Notes: a model not told the origin generated them from the sequence alone. Positions 1 to 6,368 are shown, numbered from the stretch's first letter. The stretch: DNA of 7,268 nt from an uncultured Bacilli bacterium (GCA_944364705.1 CALVWH010000162.1:1-7268); one strand, 5' to 3'. Translations and numbers: made by a program.

Positions 1-165
1 AGTGTATGTAATGAGCAAAATAAGGAAGTAAAGGATTTAAGTATAAGAAGATGGGAATGTCCGAAATGTCATACGATTCATGACCGAGATTTTAATGCAT
101 CCGTTAATATCATGTTTGAAGGTTTAAGAAAATATATGAAAGAGGTCGAACGAAAAGTCTATTAA
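1..165 (+). CDS. tnpB: TnpB RNA-guided endonuclease, C-terminal 54 residues (5' end outside window)
   Basis: This is the tail of a TnpB (OrfB) protein of the IS200/IS605 or IS607 type, the transposon-encoded RNA-guided DNA nuclease related to Cas12. Frame 1 is open from the first base to TAA at 163-165. The partial protein begins S-V-C and continues through a W-E-C-P-K-C block (residues 18-23) to HDRDFNAS (27-34). This is the family's C-terminal zinc finger followed by the DRDxNA motif that supplies the last RuvC acidic residue. Cys20 and Cys23 form one CxxC. Cys3 would be the second Cys of the first knuckle, with its partner just upstream of the window. The C-terminal tail [10 protein letters not shown] is also typical. 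No frameshift is visible, but the rest of the gene and any tnpA partner lie outside, so intactness and IS family cannot be judged. A candidate omega-RNA and right transposon end follow directly. Confidence 0.93.
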   Translation, partial: SVCNEQNKEVKDLSIRRWECPKCHTIHDRDFNASVNIMFEGLRKYMKEVERKVY

Positions 166-278
166 AATTTTGACAAAAGAAAAAACAAGTAGGGTCGCGA
201 CGGTCCGATATTGGTCTATGGAGAAGTCTTAGATTTCGAAGAAGTAGAAAAAGCTTACCGTGAGGTAAGCTATGTCAA
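166..278 (+). ncRNA. Candidate omega-RNA (reRNA) scaffold and right end of the TnpB element
   Basis: TnpB elements carry a guide RNA made from the 3' end of tnpB and the adjoining right transposon end, with the guide taken from flanking DNA. The stretch just after the tnpB stop fits. It holds a GC-rich island at 192-207, including the palindrome GTCGCGAC (194-201), that stands out from very AT-rich surroundings. Near its end is a perfect 8-bp hairpin, AGCTTACC (252-259) and GGTAAGCT (264-271), closed by the GNRA-type loop GTGA. Three bases later comes TCAA (275-278), the kind of tetranucleotide at which many IS200/IS605 right ends are cleaved. No ORF of useful length occupies the region. The 5' end of the RNA probably lies within tnpB, and the 3' boundary at 278 is inferred. 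If it is right, the guide would start at about 279. Confidence 0.55.
252..271 (+). repeat. Perfect 8-bp hairpin with GTGA tetraloop at the putative right end
   Basis: The arms AGCTTACC and GGTAAGCT are perfectly complementary around a four-base GTGA loop, which in RNA would be a stable GNRA tetraloop. Its place just before the presumed TCAA end suits either the last stem of an omega-RNA scaffold or the single-strand hairpin recognised by the Y1 transposase of IS200/IS605 elements. It is not followed by a T-run, so it is not an ordinary terminator. Confidence 0.8.
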
Positions 279-389
279 AATTTATGTTGACTTTTGTTCT
301 ATGTCTAACTATGCCATGATGAATTAGTATTCAAATTTTTATAGTTCACATTTTCATATGATTAATATCATAAGAAAAAAACATATTTA

Positions 390-419
390 AAAGTTATTCC
401 ATTACATTGGAATAACTTT
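390..419. repeat. Perfect 12-bp inverted repeat overlapping the ATPase promoter region
   Basis: AAAGTTATTCCA (390-401) and TGGAATAACTTT (408-419) are exact reverse complements around a six-base centre, TTACAT. On the + strand the hairpin is followed by an A-rich sequence with no T-run, so it does not look like a terminator for transcription arriving from tnpB. Its right arm reaches the expected -35 region of the ATPase gene and lies upstream of the predicted transcription start, so it would not be in that mRNA. The simplest reading is a dyad operator for a dimeric regulator. A remnant of a mobile-element end is the alternative. Confidence 0.6.
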
Positions 420-458
420 ATAAAAAATATATATAATAGTATAATGTAAATGAGGTGA
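417..458 (+). promoter_or_regulatory. Promoter and Shine-Dalgarno for the AAA/DUF4143 ATPase gene
   Basis: TATAAT at 440-445 is a consensus -10 box. A weak -35 (TTTATA, 417-422) lies 17 bp upstream, overlapping the end of the 12-bp palindrome. A second TATAAT sits at 432-437. Six bases after the downstream box comes GAGGTGA (452-458), so transcription would start on the first G of the Shine-Dalgarno. The leader would be 12 nt to ATG 464. Confidence 0.65.
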
Positions 459-463
459 TTTTG

Positions 464-1663
464 ATGTTGATTAGAGAAAAATATTTATCCAAAATTCGAG
501 CTTTTTATCATACGGAATCCTTAATAAAAATAATATATGGAATGCGTAGAAGTGGTAAATCAGTTATCCTAACTCAAATAATGGATGAAATTATTAAATC
601 GGGTGTTAACAAAGATCATATAATTTATATTAATTTTGAATCCTTAAAATATGACTTTATAAAAAATGCGAAAGACTTATACAATTATATTGAATCATTA
701 AAAAATGATAAGGATAATTATTATGTCTTCTTAGATGAAATACAGAAAGTAGAAGATTTTGAAAAAGGAATTAATTCTTTGAGAATTACTGACAATTATA
801 GTATTTTCATTACAGGATCAAATAGTAGGGTGACACTTCTTGAATTATCAACTGACCTATCTGGTAGATATGTTAGTTTTAGAATTAATCCTCTGTCATT
901 TAAAGAAATTGTGGAACTGACAAATACCAAAGAAAAAGATTATGAAGAACTATTGTTTGATGTTTTTAAATGGGGAGGTCTTCCTCAAAGATTTTTATTC
1001 GAAAATGATAAAGATAAAATTAGTTATTTGTCTAGTGTATATGATTCAATTATTTTAAAAGATATCGTTGAAAGACTTGGAATTAAAGATATAGCATCTT
1101 TTAATAAAGTCTTACAATATATGTTGGATACAGAATCTAGAGAGTTTTCTAGAGATAATATAATTGAATATTTAAAGAAAGAACATCATGAAATTGCAAA
1201 TGATACTTTATATAATTATTTAGAAGCTTTCTCGTCAACGTTTATTATGAATAAAGTTTATCGATATGATATTCATGGAAAAAATATTTTAAAAACTTTA
1301 AACAAATATTATGCGAATGATTTAGGAATCAAACAAATTAAAACGAATAATGAAAATATTAATTATTCAGTGTCACTAGAAAATATTGTTTACAATGATC
1401 TTATCAGTAAAGACTATAAAGTTTTTATTGGTAAAACAAAAAAGGGAGAAATTGATTTTATTGCATCAAAAAACAATAGGTTTAAATATATTCAAGTTTG
1501 TTTGGACTTAAGTGAAGAAAACACGAGAATAAGAGAATTTAGTGCTTTTGATGAAATTGAAGATAACGAAAAATATATTATAACATTAACGAAAAACGAC
1601 TATTCTACGGATACTATTAAGCAAATTAATATATTCGACTTTTTAATGAATGATGATTTTTAA
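464..1663 (+). CDS. AAA-type ATPase with DUF4143 C-terminal domain
   Basis: This 399-residue ATP-binding protein is of the AAA_14/DUF4143 family, widespread in low-GC and gut bacteria and poorly understood. The Walker A motif is GMRRSGKS (residues 26-33), Walker B ends at D91-E92 in VFLDEIQ, and a sensor-like ITGSNS follows at about 116-121. The family's SGRY (133-136) and WGGLP (170-174) signatures are present. The C-terminal part has the nuclease-like layout of DUF4143: E306 in LEN, then E329-I-D331, then YIQVC (342-346). A classical PD-(D/E)XK active site would have (E/D)xK where this protein has Q-V-C, so DNA cleavage is doubtful. Length is normal and no disruption is seen. I chose ATG 464 over the in-frame GTG at 455 because that GTG lies inside the Shine-Dalgarno GAGGTGA. 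The gene appears monocistronic. A role in mobile-element or stress biology is suggested only by context. Confidence 0.9.
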   Translation: MLIREKYLSKIRAFYHTESLIKIIYGMRRSGKSVILTQIMDEIIKSGVNKDHIIYINFESLKYDFIKNAKDLYNYIESLKNDKDNYYVFLDEIQKVEDFEKGINSLRITDNYSIFITGSNSRVTLLELSTDLSGRYVSFRINPLSFKEIVELTNTKEKDYEELLFDVFKWGGLPQRFLFENDKDKISYLSSVYDSIILKDIVERLGIKDIASFNKVLQYMLDTESREFSRDNIIEYLKKEHHEIANDTLYNYLEAFSSTFIMNKVYRYDIHGKNILKTLNKYYANDLGIKQIKTNNENINYSVSLENIVYNDLISKDYKVFIGKTKKGEIDFIASKNNRFKYIQVCLDLSEENTRIREFSAFDEIEDNEKYIITLTKNDYSTDTIKQINIFDFLMNDDF

Positions 1664-1711
1664 TAAAAAAATAGAAGGAAATCCTTTTAATATAAAACTT
1701 TATTTTTTATT
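1662..1711 (+). terminator. Possible weak terminator after the ATPase gene
   Basis: A small stem, AGAAGG (1673-1678) with CCTTTT (1683-1688), contains one G-U pair and is followed about 12 bases later by a T-run (1702-1708). Outer AATAAAAAA (1662-1670) can also pair with TTTTTTATT (1703-1711). The structure is A/U-rich and weak, so this is a tentative call based partly on its position just after the stop. Confidence 0.35.
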
Positions 1712-1753
1712 CAGTGTATTTCATATTTTCATTAATCAACCTTTTTAAAAAAA

Positions 1754-1795
1754 TTGCATACAAATAAATTTTATAGTATAATTATACTGAGGTGG
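1754..1795 (+). promoter_or_regulatory. Promoter and Shine-Dalgarno of the three-gene membrane operon
   Basis: A -35-like TTGCAT (1754-1759) is followed after 17 bp by a consensus TATAAT (1777-1782). Six bases later GAGGTGG begins at 1789. The predicted first transcribed base is the first G of the Shine-Dalgarno, giving a 12-nt leader to TTG 1801. This is the only good promoter I see for the operon. Confidence 0.75.
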
Positions 1796-1800
1796 TTATC

Positions 1801-2247
1801 TTGAATTTTATAAAAAAACATAAAAAGGGAGTTATTATTACAACGATTGTTCTCCTTGTTTTTCTTATTTTAGCTGTTATTTTCATTAATAAATTTGTCC
1901 TTTATCATGGAAGTAGTTATGGAGATCGCTTAGATGGAATAGAAGAAGTAAAATTAAATGATGATAAATTTCGCTCGATCGAAGAAAAATTAAAAGATCA
2001 AGAAGGAATTTCTAGTGCTAGTGCAAGCTTGAATGGAAAAATTATTCATGTTTTTGTAACGGCATCGATTACCGATAACGAAAAATTAAAAAGTACTGCT
2101 GCTAGTATCTTAGAAGTTTTATCCGATGAAGAAAAGAAATTTTACGATATTGAAATTTATTATTCTTCTAGTGAAAATGCCGATTTTTCTTTAATCGGAT
2201 ATTATCGAAAAGGATCCGAAGGATTTACTTGGAGTAGTCAAAGTTAG
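1801..2247 (+). CDS. Small single-pass membrane protein of unknown function
   Basis: I do not recognise this 148-residue protein. It starts with a basic stretch (MNFIKKHKKG), then one hydrophobic segment at about residues 11-30, so it should be anchored by its N-terminus with the rest outside the cell. The outer part of about 110 residues alternates predicted strands and helices: a helix rich in K/E around SIEEKLKDQ, a strand IIHVFVTASI, a helix from EKLKSTAAS to about LSDEEKKF, a strand YDIEIYYSS, and a final strand SLIGYYRKG. This resembles a small alpha/beta sandwich, but that is inference. There is no lipobox or sortase signal. TTG 1801 is preferred over the in-frame GTG at 1792, which lies within the Shine-Dalgarno. 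TTG follows GAGGTG at the same 12-nt distance seen at 464 and 6467. It is the first gene of the operon, and its stop TAG forms part of the next gene's Shine-Dalgarno. It may be an accessory subunit of the receptor that follows. Confidence 0.8.
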   Translation: MNFIKKHKKGVIITTIVLLVFLILAVIFINKFVLYHGSSYGDRLDGIEEVKLNDDKFRSIEEKLKDQEGISSASASLNGKIIHVFVTASITDNEKLKSTAASILEVLSDEEKKFYDIEIYYSSSENADFSLIGYYRKGSEGFTWSSQS

Positions 2248-2255
2248 GTGAAAAT

Positions 2256-4280
2256 ATGAATAAGAAAATTATAAGTATCATTCTTTCCCTAATTTTTCTT
2301 TTGCTTATGGCATTTGGTGCATATTTTATCTTTTTCAAAGAAGATAAAGAAACTACTTTAACGTTAGCAGAAAGAAGATGGATTGAAGATAATCGAAATG
2401 AAGTAATTGACCTTGGAATTACAAGTGATCTTCCAATTTATAATTATGAAGGAGAAGGTTTAATTTTAGACTTTGTAAAAGAATTAGAAGATTTAACTGG
2501 TTTAGAATTTAATAAAACGATTGATACTAGTAGTGATTATGCTTTTCAAAACGGAGATTATGATTTAAAAAAAGATATTCTTGTTTTTGAAGATTATAAA
2601 GTGTTAGTAACCAAAGAAAACAAACATTATACAAGCCCAAGCCAAATACCAGAGATGGTCATTGGTGTTGTAGAAAAAGACTTAGAAAAAGATAGTCAAA
2701 TTTTAAACAATCCTAATTTAAGTTATAAAGCTTATGCTTCAGAAGAAGCTTTAATCGAAGAATTAACGAAAGAAAATAGTGAAGTTAATGGAATTTTAAT
2801 ATGGCAAACGAAAAATTTGGATACCATTTTAGAAAAAAATTTATCGATCGCTTGTTCCCTTGTCGATGATAAATCTTCTTATTTTTTTAAATTAGGAAAA
2901 GAAGAAAGATTAAATTCCATTATAAAAAAAGTATATCAAAAATGGTATGAAGAATCTTATGAAGATTCTTATCAAGTACATTTTAATACCCTTTATACGT
3001 CTTTGAAAAAAATCAGTGATCAACAAAGTAGTGAATTTCGTAGTAAACAATATACATATGGATTTGTGGAAAACATTCCTTATGATTCTCTAAGTTATGA
3101 TCGGTTGATTGGAGCAAATTATCATTTGGTTCGTAATTTTTATAAACTTACCAATGTTGAAATCAATTATGAAAAATATAAAAATTATGAAGATATGAAA
3201 AAAGCTTTTGATCAAGGAAAAATCGACTTTATGTTTGATCCAACTTCTTATGAAAAATATGATCAAGATTTTTATCGAACCATTGGGATTTATGACACTT
3301 ATGGTGTAATTTTATCTCATTTAGAAGAAGAAATTCATGCGGATACTTTAAATGGATTAACAAACAAAACCGTTATGACTGTAAAAAATAGTCAAATTGA
3401 AAAAAAACTAAAAGAAAAAGGAATCCAATGTAAAAGTTATGATTCGGTAGAAGATATGTTAAAGCATAAAGAAAAAGATTCGATTCTTGCTCTTGATAAT
3501 GCAAGTTATGCTTATTATCAAAGAAATGATTTAACTGAATACAAACAAGACTTTACGTTTTCTTTAGATTCTTATCCATTTACCATTAAAAAAGAAAAAA
3601 ATAATCAATTGTTAGAAGAGTTATTTAATTTCTACATTTCCTTTGCGAATACAAAAGAAATTATGAATTTAGGTCTTGCAAATTATTATGAACATACCTT
3701 AAATTTATCGTTCATAAAAACAGGAATTTTGTACATATTATCTATGATAGGACTTTTATGTGCCCTAAATATCATTATTCAGAAAATTAAACGTTTTCGT
3801 AGGAGAAATAGCCGTATGACAAAAGAAGAAAAAATAAAATATATTGATCAACTTACTTCTCTTAAAAATCGTGCATATTTAAATGATCATGTAAAAATCT
3901 GGGATAATAACGATGTTTATCCACAGTCCATTATTGTCGTAGATTTAAATAACCTTGCATATATTAACGATAATTATGGACATGAAGAAGGAGACCGCGT
4001 AATTCAAAAAGCAGCAAACATTTTAATTAAAAATCAAATAATTAATTCTGATATTATTCGAACAAGCGGAAATGAATTTTTGATTTACTTAGTTGGTTTT
4101 GATGAAAAACAAATTGTTGCCTATATTAAAAGATTACATAAAGAATTTAAAGAATTGCCTCATGAATTTGGTGCTGCGATTGGTTATAGTATGATAAAAG
4201 ATGAAATAAAAACATTTGATGATGCTATTAACGAAGCAACGTTAGCAATGAAAAATAATAAAGAAGAAACTAGAAAATGA
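2256..4280 (+). CDS. Membrane receptor with two tandem solute-binding-like domains and a degenerate GGDEF domain
   Basis: This 674-residue protein has an N-terminal membrane segment (about 4-27) and a first extracellular domain (about 35-240). That domain opens with LAERRWIEDN, the start typical of SBP_bac_3/EvgS-like sensor domains. A second such domain follows (about 264-478), then a second membrane segment (about 486-508), a basic linker (KRFRRRNSR), and a cytoplasmic GGDEF-type domain (about 528-674). The GGDEF fold is clear: DQLTSLKNRAYL, D563 of the first metal site, and NDNYGHEEGD at 571-580. The signature itself is S604-G-N-E-F608, with the first Gly lost and the catalytic third acid replaced by Asn. 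No RxxD inhibitory site precedes it, and the usual ADxAMYxxK near the end has become ATLAMKNNK. I infer a sensor that binds amino acids or similar ligands outside and signals inside through a probably inactive domain. The Shine-Dalgarno TAGGTGA overlaps the upstream stop. A 12-bp tandem duplication encodes YEESYEDS (231-238). Confidence 0.87.
   Translation: MNKKIISIILSLIFLLLMAFGAYFIFFKEDKETTLTLAERRWIEDNRNEVIDLGITSDLPIYNYEGEGLILDFVKELEDLTGLEFNKTIDTSSDYAFQNGDYDLKKDILVFEDYKVLVTKENKHYTSPSQIPEMVIGVVEKDLEKDSQILNNPNLSYKAYASEEALIEELTKENSEVNGILIWQTKNLDTILEKNLSIACSLVDDKSSYFFKLGKEERLNSIIKKVYQKWYEESYEDSYQVHFNTLYTSLKKISDQQSSEFRSKQYTYGFVENIPYDSLSYDRLIGANYHLVRNFYKLTNVEINYEKYKNYEDMKKAFDQGKIDFMFDPTSYEKYDQDFYRTIGIYDTYGVILSHLEEEIHADTLNGLTNKTVMTVKNSQIEKKLKEKGIQCKSYDSVEDMLKHKEKDSILALDNASYAYYQRNDLTEYKQDFTFSLDSYPFTIKKEKNNQLLEELFNFYISFANTKEIMNLGLANYYEHTLNLSFIKTGILYILSMIGLLCALNIIIQKIKRFRRRNSRMTKEEKIKYIDQLTSLKNRAYLNDHVKIWDNNDVYPQSIIVVDLNNLAYINDNYGHEEGDRVIQKAANILIKNQIINSDIIRTSGNEFLIYLVGFDEKQIVAYIKRLHKEFKELPHEFGAAIGYSMIKDEIKTFDDAINEATLAMKNNKEETRK
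2946..2969 (+). repeat. 12-bp tandem duplication inside the receptor gene
   Basis: TATGAAGAATCT (2946-2957) is followed immediately by TATGAAGATTCT (2958-2969), differing at one base and encoding YEES-YEDS. The same bases form a perfect dyad, AAGAATCTT (2950-2958) and AAGATTCTT (2962-2970), around ATG. It looks like a small in-frame slippage duplication at the end of the first sensor domain. Confidence 0.75.
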
Positions 4281-5119
4281 AAAAAACCAAACGTTGGATA
4301 AAAAAAATTATTTCGATTTTACGTACACCAGAAATTAGTGTTTTACCAGGTCAAATTTCTTTTTTCTTAATGTTATCTTTAATTCCTATCATTTCTTTAA
4401 TTGTTTATTTCGCTAGTCTTTTTGCGTTTAACATTATGGATATTATTGATTTATTTGAAAATTTTATACCTAAAGAATTGCTAGAAAATTTATCTGATTT
4501 CTTATCAGAAACGCATTTTACTGTAGGAATGGGAATTTCTATGATTGTTGCTTTTTTTCTAGCATCTAATGGATCTTATTCTATGATTGTTGCTTCAAAC
4601 TTTTTATATAAAGAAGGCAATAGTAGTTATTTAACCAAAAGAATAAAAGCAGTTATTATGACTATTTTACTTGTTTTTCTTGTTCTTTTTATACTTTTAG
4701 TTGTTGGATTTGGAAATAGTATCATGAATTTTCTTGTTCATTTAGGTGTCATTGGACGTTTTAAAGAATTGGTTTACTTAGGATTTTACTTGTTGAAATG
4801 GCCATTTACGATTCTAACGATTTTCTTTACGGTAAAAATTCTCTATACGATGGCACCAGATGTAAATATTAGTAGTAAACAAGTAACCAAAGGTGCTATT
4901 TTTACCACCATTTCTTGGACCGTTATCGCAAACATTTATTCCTTTTATGTTTCTAACTTTTCTAGTTATGATGCCATTTATGGTAATTTAGCTACGGTTG
5001 TTATTTTAATGATGGTTCTTTATATTTTTTCTTATTTATTTGTGATTGGAATTGCGATGAATGCAGAAGAATATGAAAGGTATAAAAAAGAAAAAACAGG
5101 AGAAAATAAAACTGGATAA
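4277..5119 (+). CDS. YihY/BrkB-family integral membrane protein
   Basis: This 280-residue protein belongs to the YihY/BrkB family (formerly annotated as ribonuclease BN or virulence factor BrkB), widespread inner-membrane proteins whose biochemical role is not settled. About six hydrophobic spans are visible, at roughly residues 27-50, 85-107, 124-148, 162-192, 206-226 and 236-262. Family signatures include the opening region LPGQISFFLMLSLIPI (23-38), LYTMAPD (189-195) and the C-terminal block IYGNLATVVILMMVLYIFSY (234-253), ending in GIAMNAE. Length is normal and a charged tail ends the protein. Its ATG overlaps the receptor's TGA as ATGA, with only a weak purine-rich site upstream (AAGAAGAAA), so translation is probably coupled to the receptor. 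The tight coupling suggests a shared envelope-related function, but the sequence does not say which. Termination follows at the shared hairpin before dacA. Confidence 0.9.
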   Translation: MKKTKRWIKKIISILRTPEISVLPGQISFFLMLSLIPIISLIVYFASLFAFNIMDIIDLFENFIPKELLENLSDFLSETHFTVGMGISMIVAFFLASNGSYSMIVASNFLYKEGNSSYLTKRIKAVIMTILLVFLVLFILLVVGFGNSIMNFLVHLGVIGRFKELVYLGFYLLKWPFTILTIFFTVKILYTMAPDVNISSKQVTKGAIFTTISWTVIANIYSFYVSNFSSYDAIYGNLATVVILMMVLYIFSYLFVIGIAMNAEEYERYKKEKTGENKTG

Positions 5120-5155
5120 CGTTATTCCAGCAGACTACATTTTTCGAAAAAAAAC

Positions 5156-5200
5156 AAAAAACATAGAAAATAGGGTGATTACCTTTCTCTATGTTTTTTT
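5156..5200. terminator. Bidirectional Rho-independent terminator between the membrane operon and dacA
   Basis: AAAAAACATAGA (5156-5167) pairs perfectly with TCTATGTTTTTT (5188-5199). An inner part continues through AAA/TTT to GGT (5174-5176) and ACC (5181-5183) around the loop GATT. Seven T's (5194-5200) follow on the + strand. On the - strand the A-rich stretch 5147-5161 gives an equally good U-tract, so the hairpin should stop both convergent transcripts. Its right end abuts and slightly overlaps the dacA stop codon (5199-5201). Confidence 0.9.
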
Positions 5201-6365
5201 ATTTGGTTCCCGTTAATGTGTTTTTTAAAAAATAATAAAAGATTTCGAAAAGATTTGCTTTTTTCATATCTTTTTCTACTGTTACAGAAATTTCTCTTAT
5301 TTTTTTTCCATTTTCTTTAATATCTAAAGTACCAACGGACTGTCCTTTTTTGATTGGTGCTTTTAAAGAATCAATATGTAGTTCATACGTCATGTTTTTT
5401 TTCGGTTTTCCTTTTTCATTTAACGAAGTTACATTTTCACTAGGAACTAAATTAACTTTTTTTCCAGCCGTATTATCAACAAACCGTTTTCCGACACTAC
5501 GTTTGGTACTTAATAACGTTTCTACTTCATATTTGGAAAACGCATAATTTAACATTTCTACCGTTTCACTATTTCTTGTTTTACTATCTGGTTCTCCCAT
5601 AACAACGGTGATAATGCGCATTCCATTTTTTTCTGCGGTTGCGGTAAGACAATAACCAGCTTCTTTGGTATAACCAGTCTTTAATCCGTCCACACCTTCA
5701 TAGAATTTTACTAATTTATTGGTATTTACGAGCCAAATTTCTTTATCCGTTCCTTTTCTTAAATAATCTTCATAAATGGAAGAATATTCCAATACTTTTT
5801 CATGTTTTACCAGTTCTTTTGCGATTAAACTCATATCATAACTACTAGAATAATGATTAGCATCATCAAGACCATGTGGATTTTTAAAATTGGTATCTTC
5901 TAACCCTAATTCTTTGGCTTTTTGATTCATTAAATTTACAAATTCTTCTTTTGTTCCAGCAATTCTTTCCGCTAATGCTACAACAGCATCATTTCCAGAT
6001 GCGACAGCAATTCCTTTAAAAAGATCTTCGACACTCATTTGTTCTCCCGTTTCTAATAAAATTTGACTTCCTCCCATCGAAGAAGCATTTTCTGAAACGG
6101 TGATCATTTCCTCCCATTTTAAATTGCCATTTTCAATATTTTCCAAAATTAAAAGCATACTCATCATTTTAGTCATCGAAGCTGGATGTAATTTTTCATG
6201 AGAATTTTTTTCAAATAAAATTTCTCCAGTACTTGCTTCAATCATAATCGCACTTTTGGCATTATTAGCAAGACTGGTAGTTTCGGTATCTGTTTGTGTT
6301 TCTTCTGCTTGTATAGGAAGAACTAGAAATAAAAAACAAAAAACAAACCATAGAATCTTTTTCAT
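5199..6365 (-). CDS. dacA: D-alanyl-D-alanine carboxypeptidase, PBP5/DacA type
   Basis: This serine-type D,D-carboxypeptidase (peptidase family S11) removes the terminal D-Ala from peptidoglycan pentapeptides outside the membrane. The 388-residue protein has a signal peptide with a hydrophobic core at about residues 4-18, probably cleaved after Ala20 (IQA-EE). All three penicillin-binding motifs are intact: S63-M-T-K66 with the acylated serine, S123-G-N125, and K229-T-G231. A beta-rich PBP5 C-terminal domain spans about 275-365, and a final amphipathic helix (MKKANLFEIFYYFLKN) should hold the enzyme on the outer membrane face. Length is normal. ATG at 6365 is preceded by GAGGTGAG at good spacing. 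The gene is transcribed towards the YihY operon, shares its terminator, and is divergent from polA. A 65-codon + strand ORF within it (5350-5547) is only an antisense shadow. Confidence 0.97.
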   Translation of the reverse strand: MKKILWFVFCFLFLVLPIQAEETQTDTETTSLANNAKSAIMIEASTGEILFEKNSHEKLHPASMTKMMSMLLILENIENGNLKWEEMITVSENASSMGGSQILLETGEQMSVEDLFKGIAVASGNDAVVALAERIAGTKEEFVNLMNQKAKELGLEDTNFKNPHGLDDANHYSSSYDMSLIAKELVKHEKVLEYSSIYEDYLRKGTDKEIWLVNTNKLVKFYEGVDGLKTGYTKEAGYCLTATAEKNGMRIITVVMGEPDSKTRNSETVEMLNYAFSKYEVETLLSTKRSVGKRFVDNTAGKKVNLVPSENVTSLNEKGKPKKNMTYELHIDSLKAPIKKGQSVGTLDIKENGKKIREISVTVEKDMKKANLFEIFYYFLKNTLTGTK

Positions 6366-6368
6366 AAC

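Larger units (their letters stand above)
279..463. other. Gene-free, very AT-rich spacer between the TnpB element and the ATPase gene
   Basis: I see no convincing coding region on either strand. If the transposon ends near 278, this is the flanking target DNA and its first 16-20 bases would act as the omega-RNA guide. The stretch contains a small dyad, TATGAT (357-362) with ATCATA (367-372), then a longer perfect palindrome (390-419), and finally the promoter and Shine-Dalgarno of the next gene. Confidence 0.6.

Noticed and set aside
357..372. Six-bp dyad TATGAT/ATCATA with TAAT centre.
   Set aside because: Short, AT-only apart from one pair and without a T-run on either useful side; expected by chance here.
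4277..4280. Possible use of TGA as a tryptophan codon (Mollicutes code 4).
   Set aside because: TGA forms a typical ATGA stop/start overlap between the receptor and the YihY gene, tryptophans use TGG, and no long gene has an in-frame TGA.
5113..5129. Near-palindrome TGGATAAC-GTTATTCCA at the end of the YihY gene, sharing a 9-mer (GTTATTCCA) with the palindrome at 390-419.
   Set aside because: It has no loop, contains a one-base bulge, overlaps coding sequence, and a 9-base match is not unusual in AT-rich DNA of this length.
5350..5547. 65-codon ORF on the + strand.
   Set aside because: It lies entirely antisense within dacA, has no Shine-Dalgarno or family resemblance, and dacA is a clear, complete gene on the other strand.
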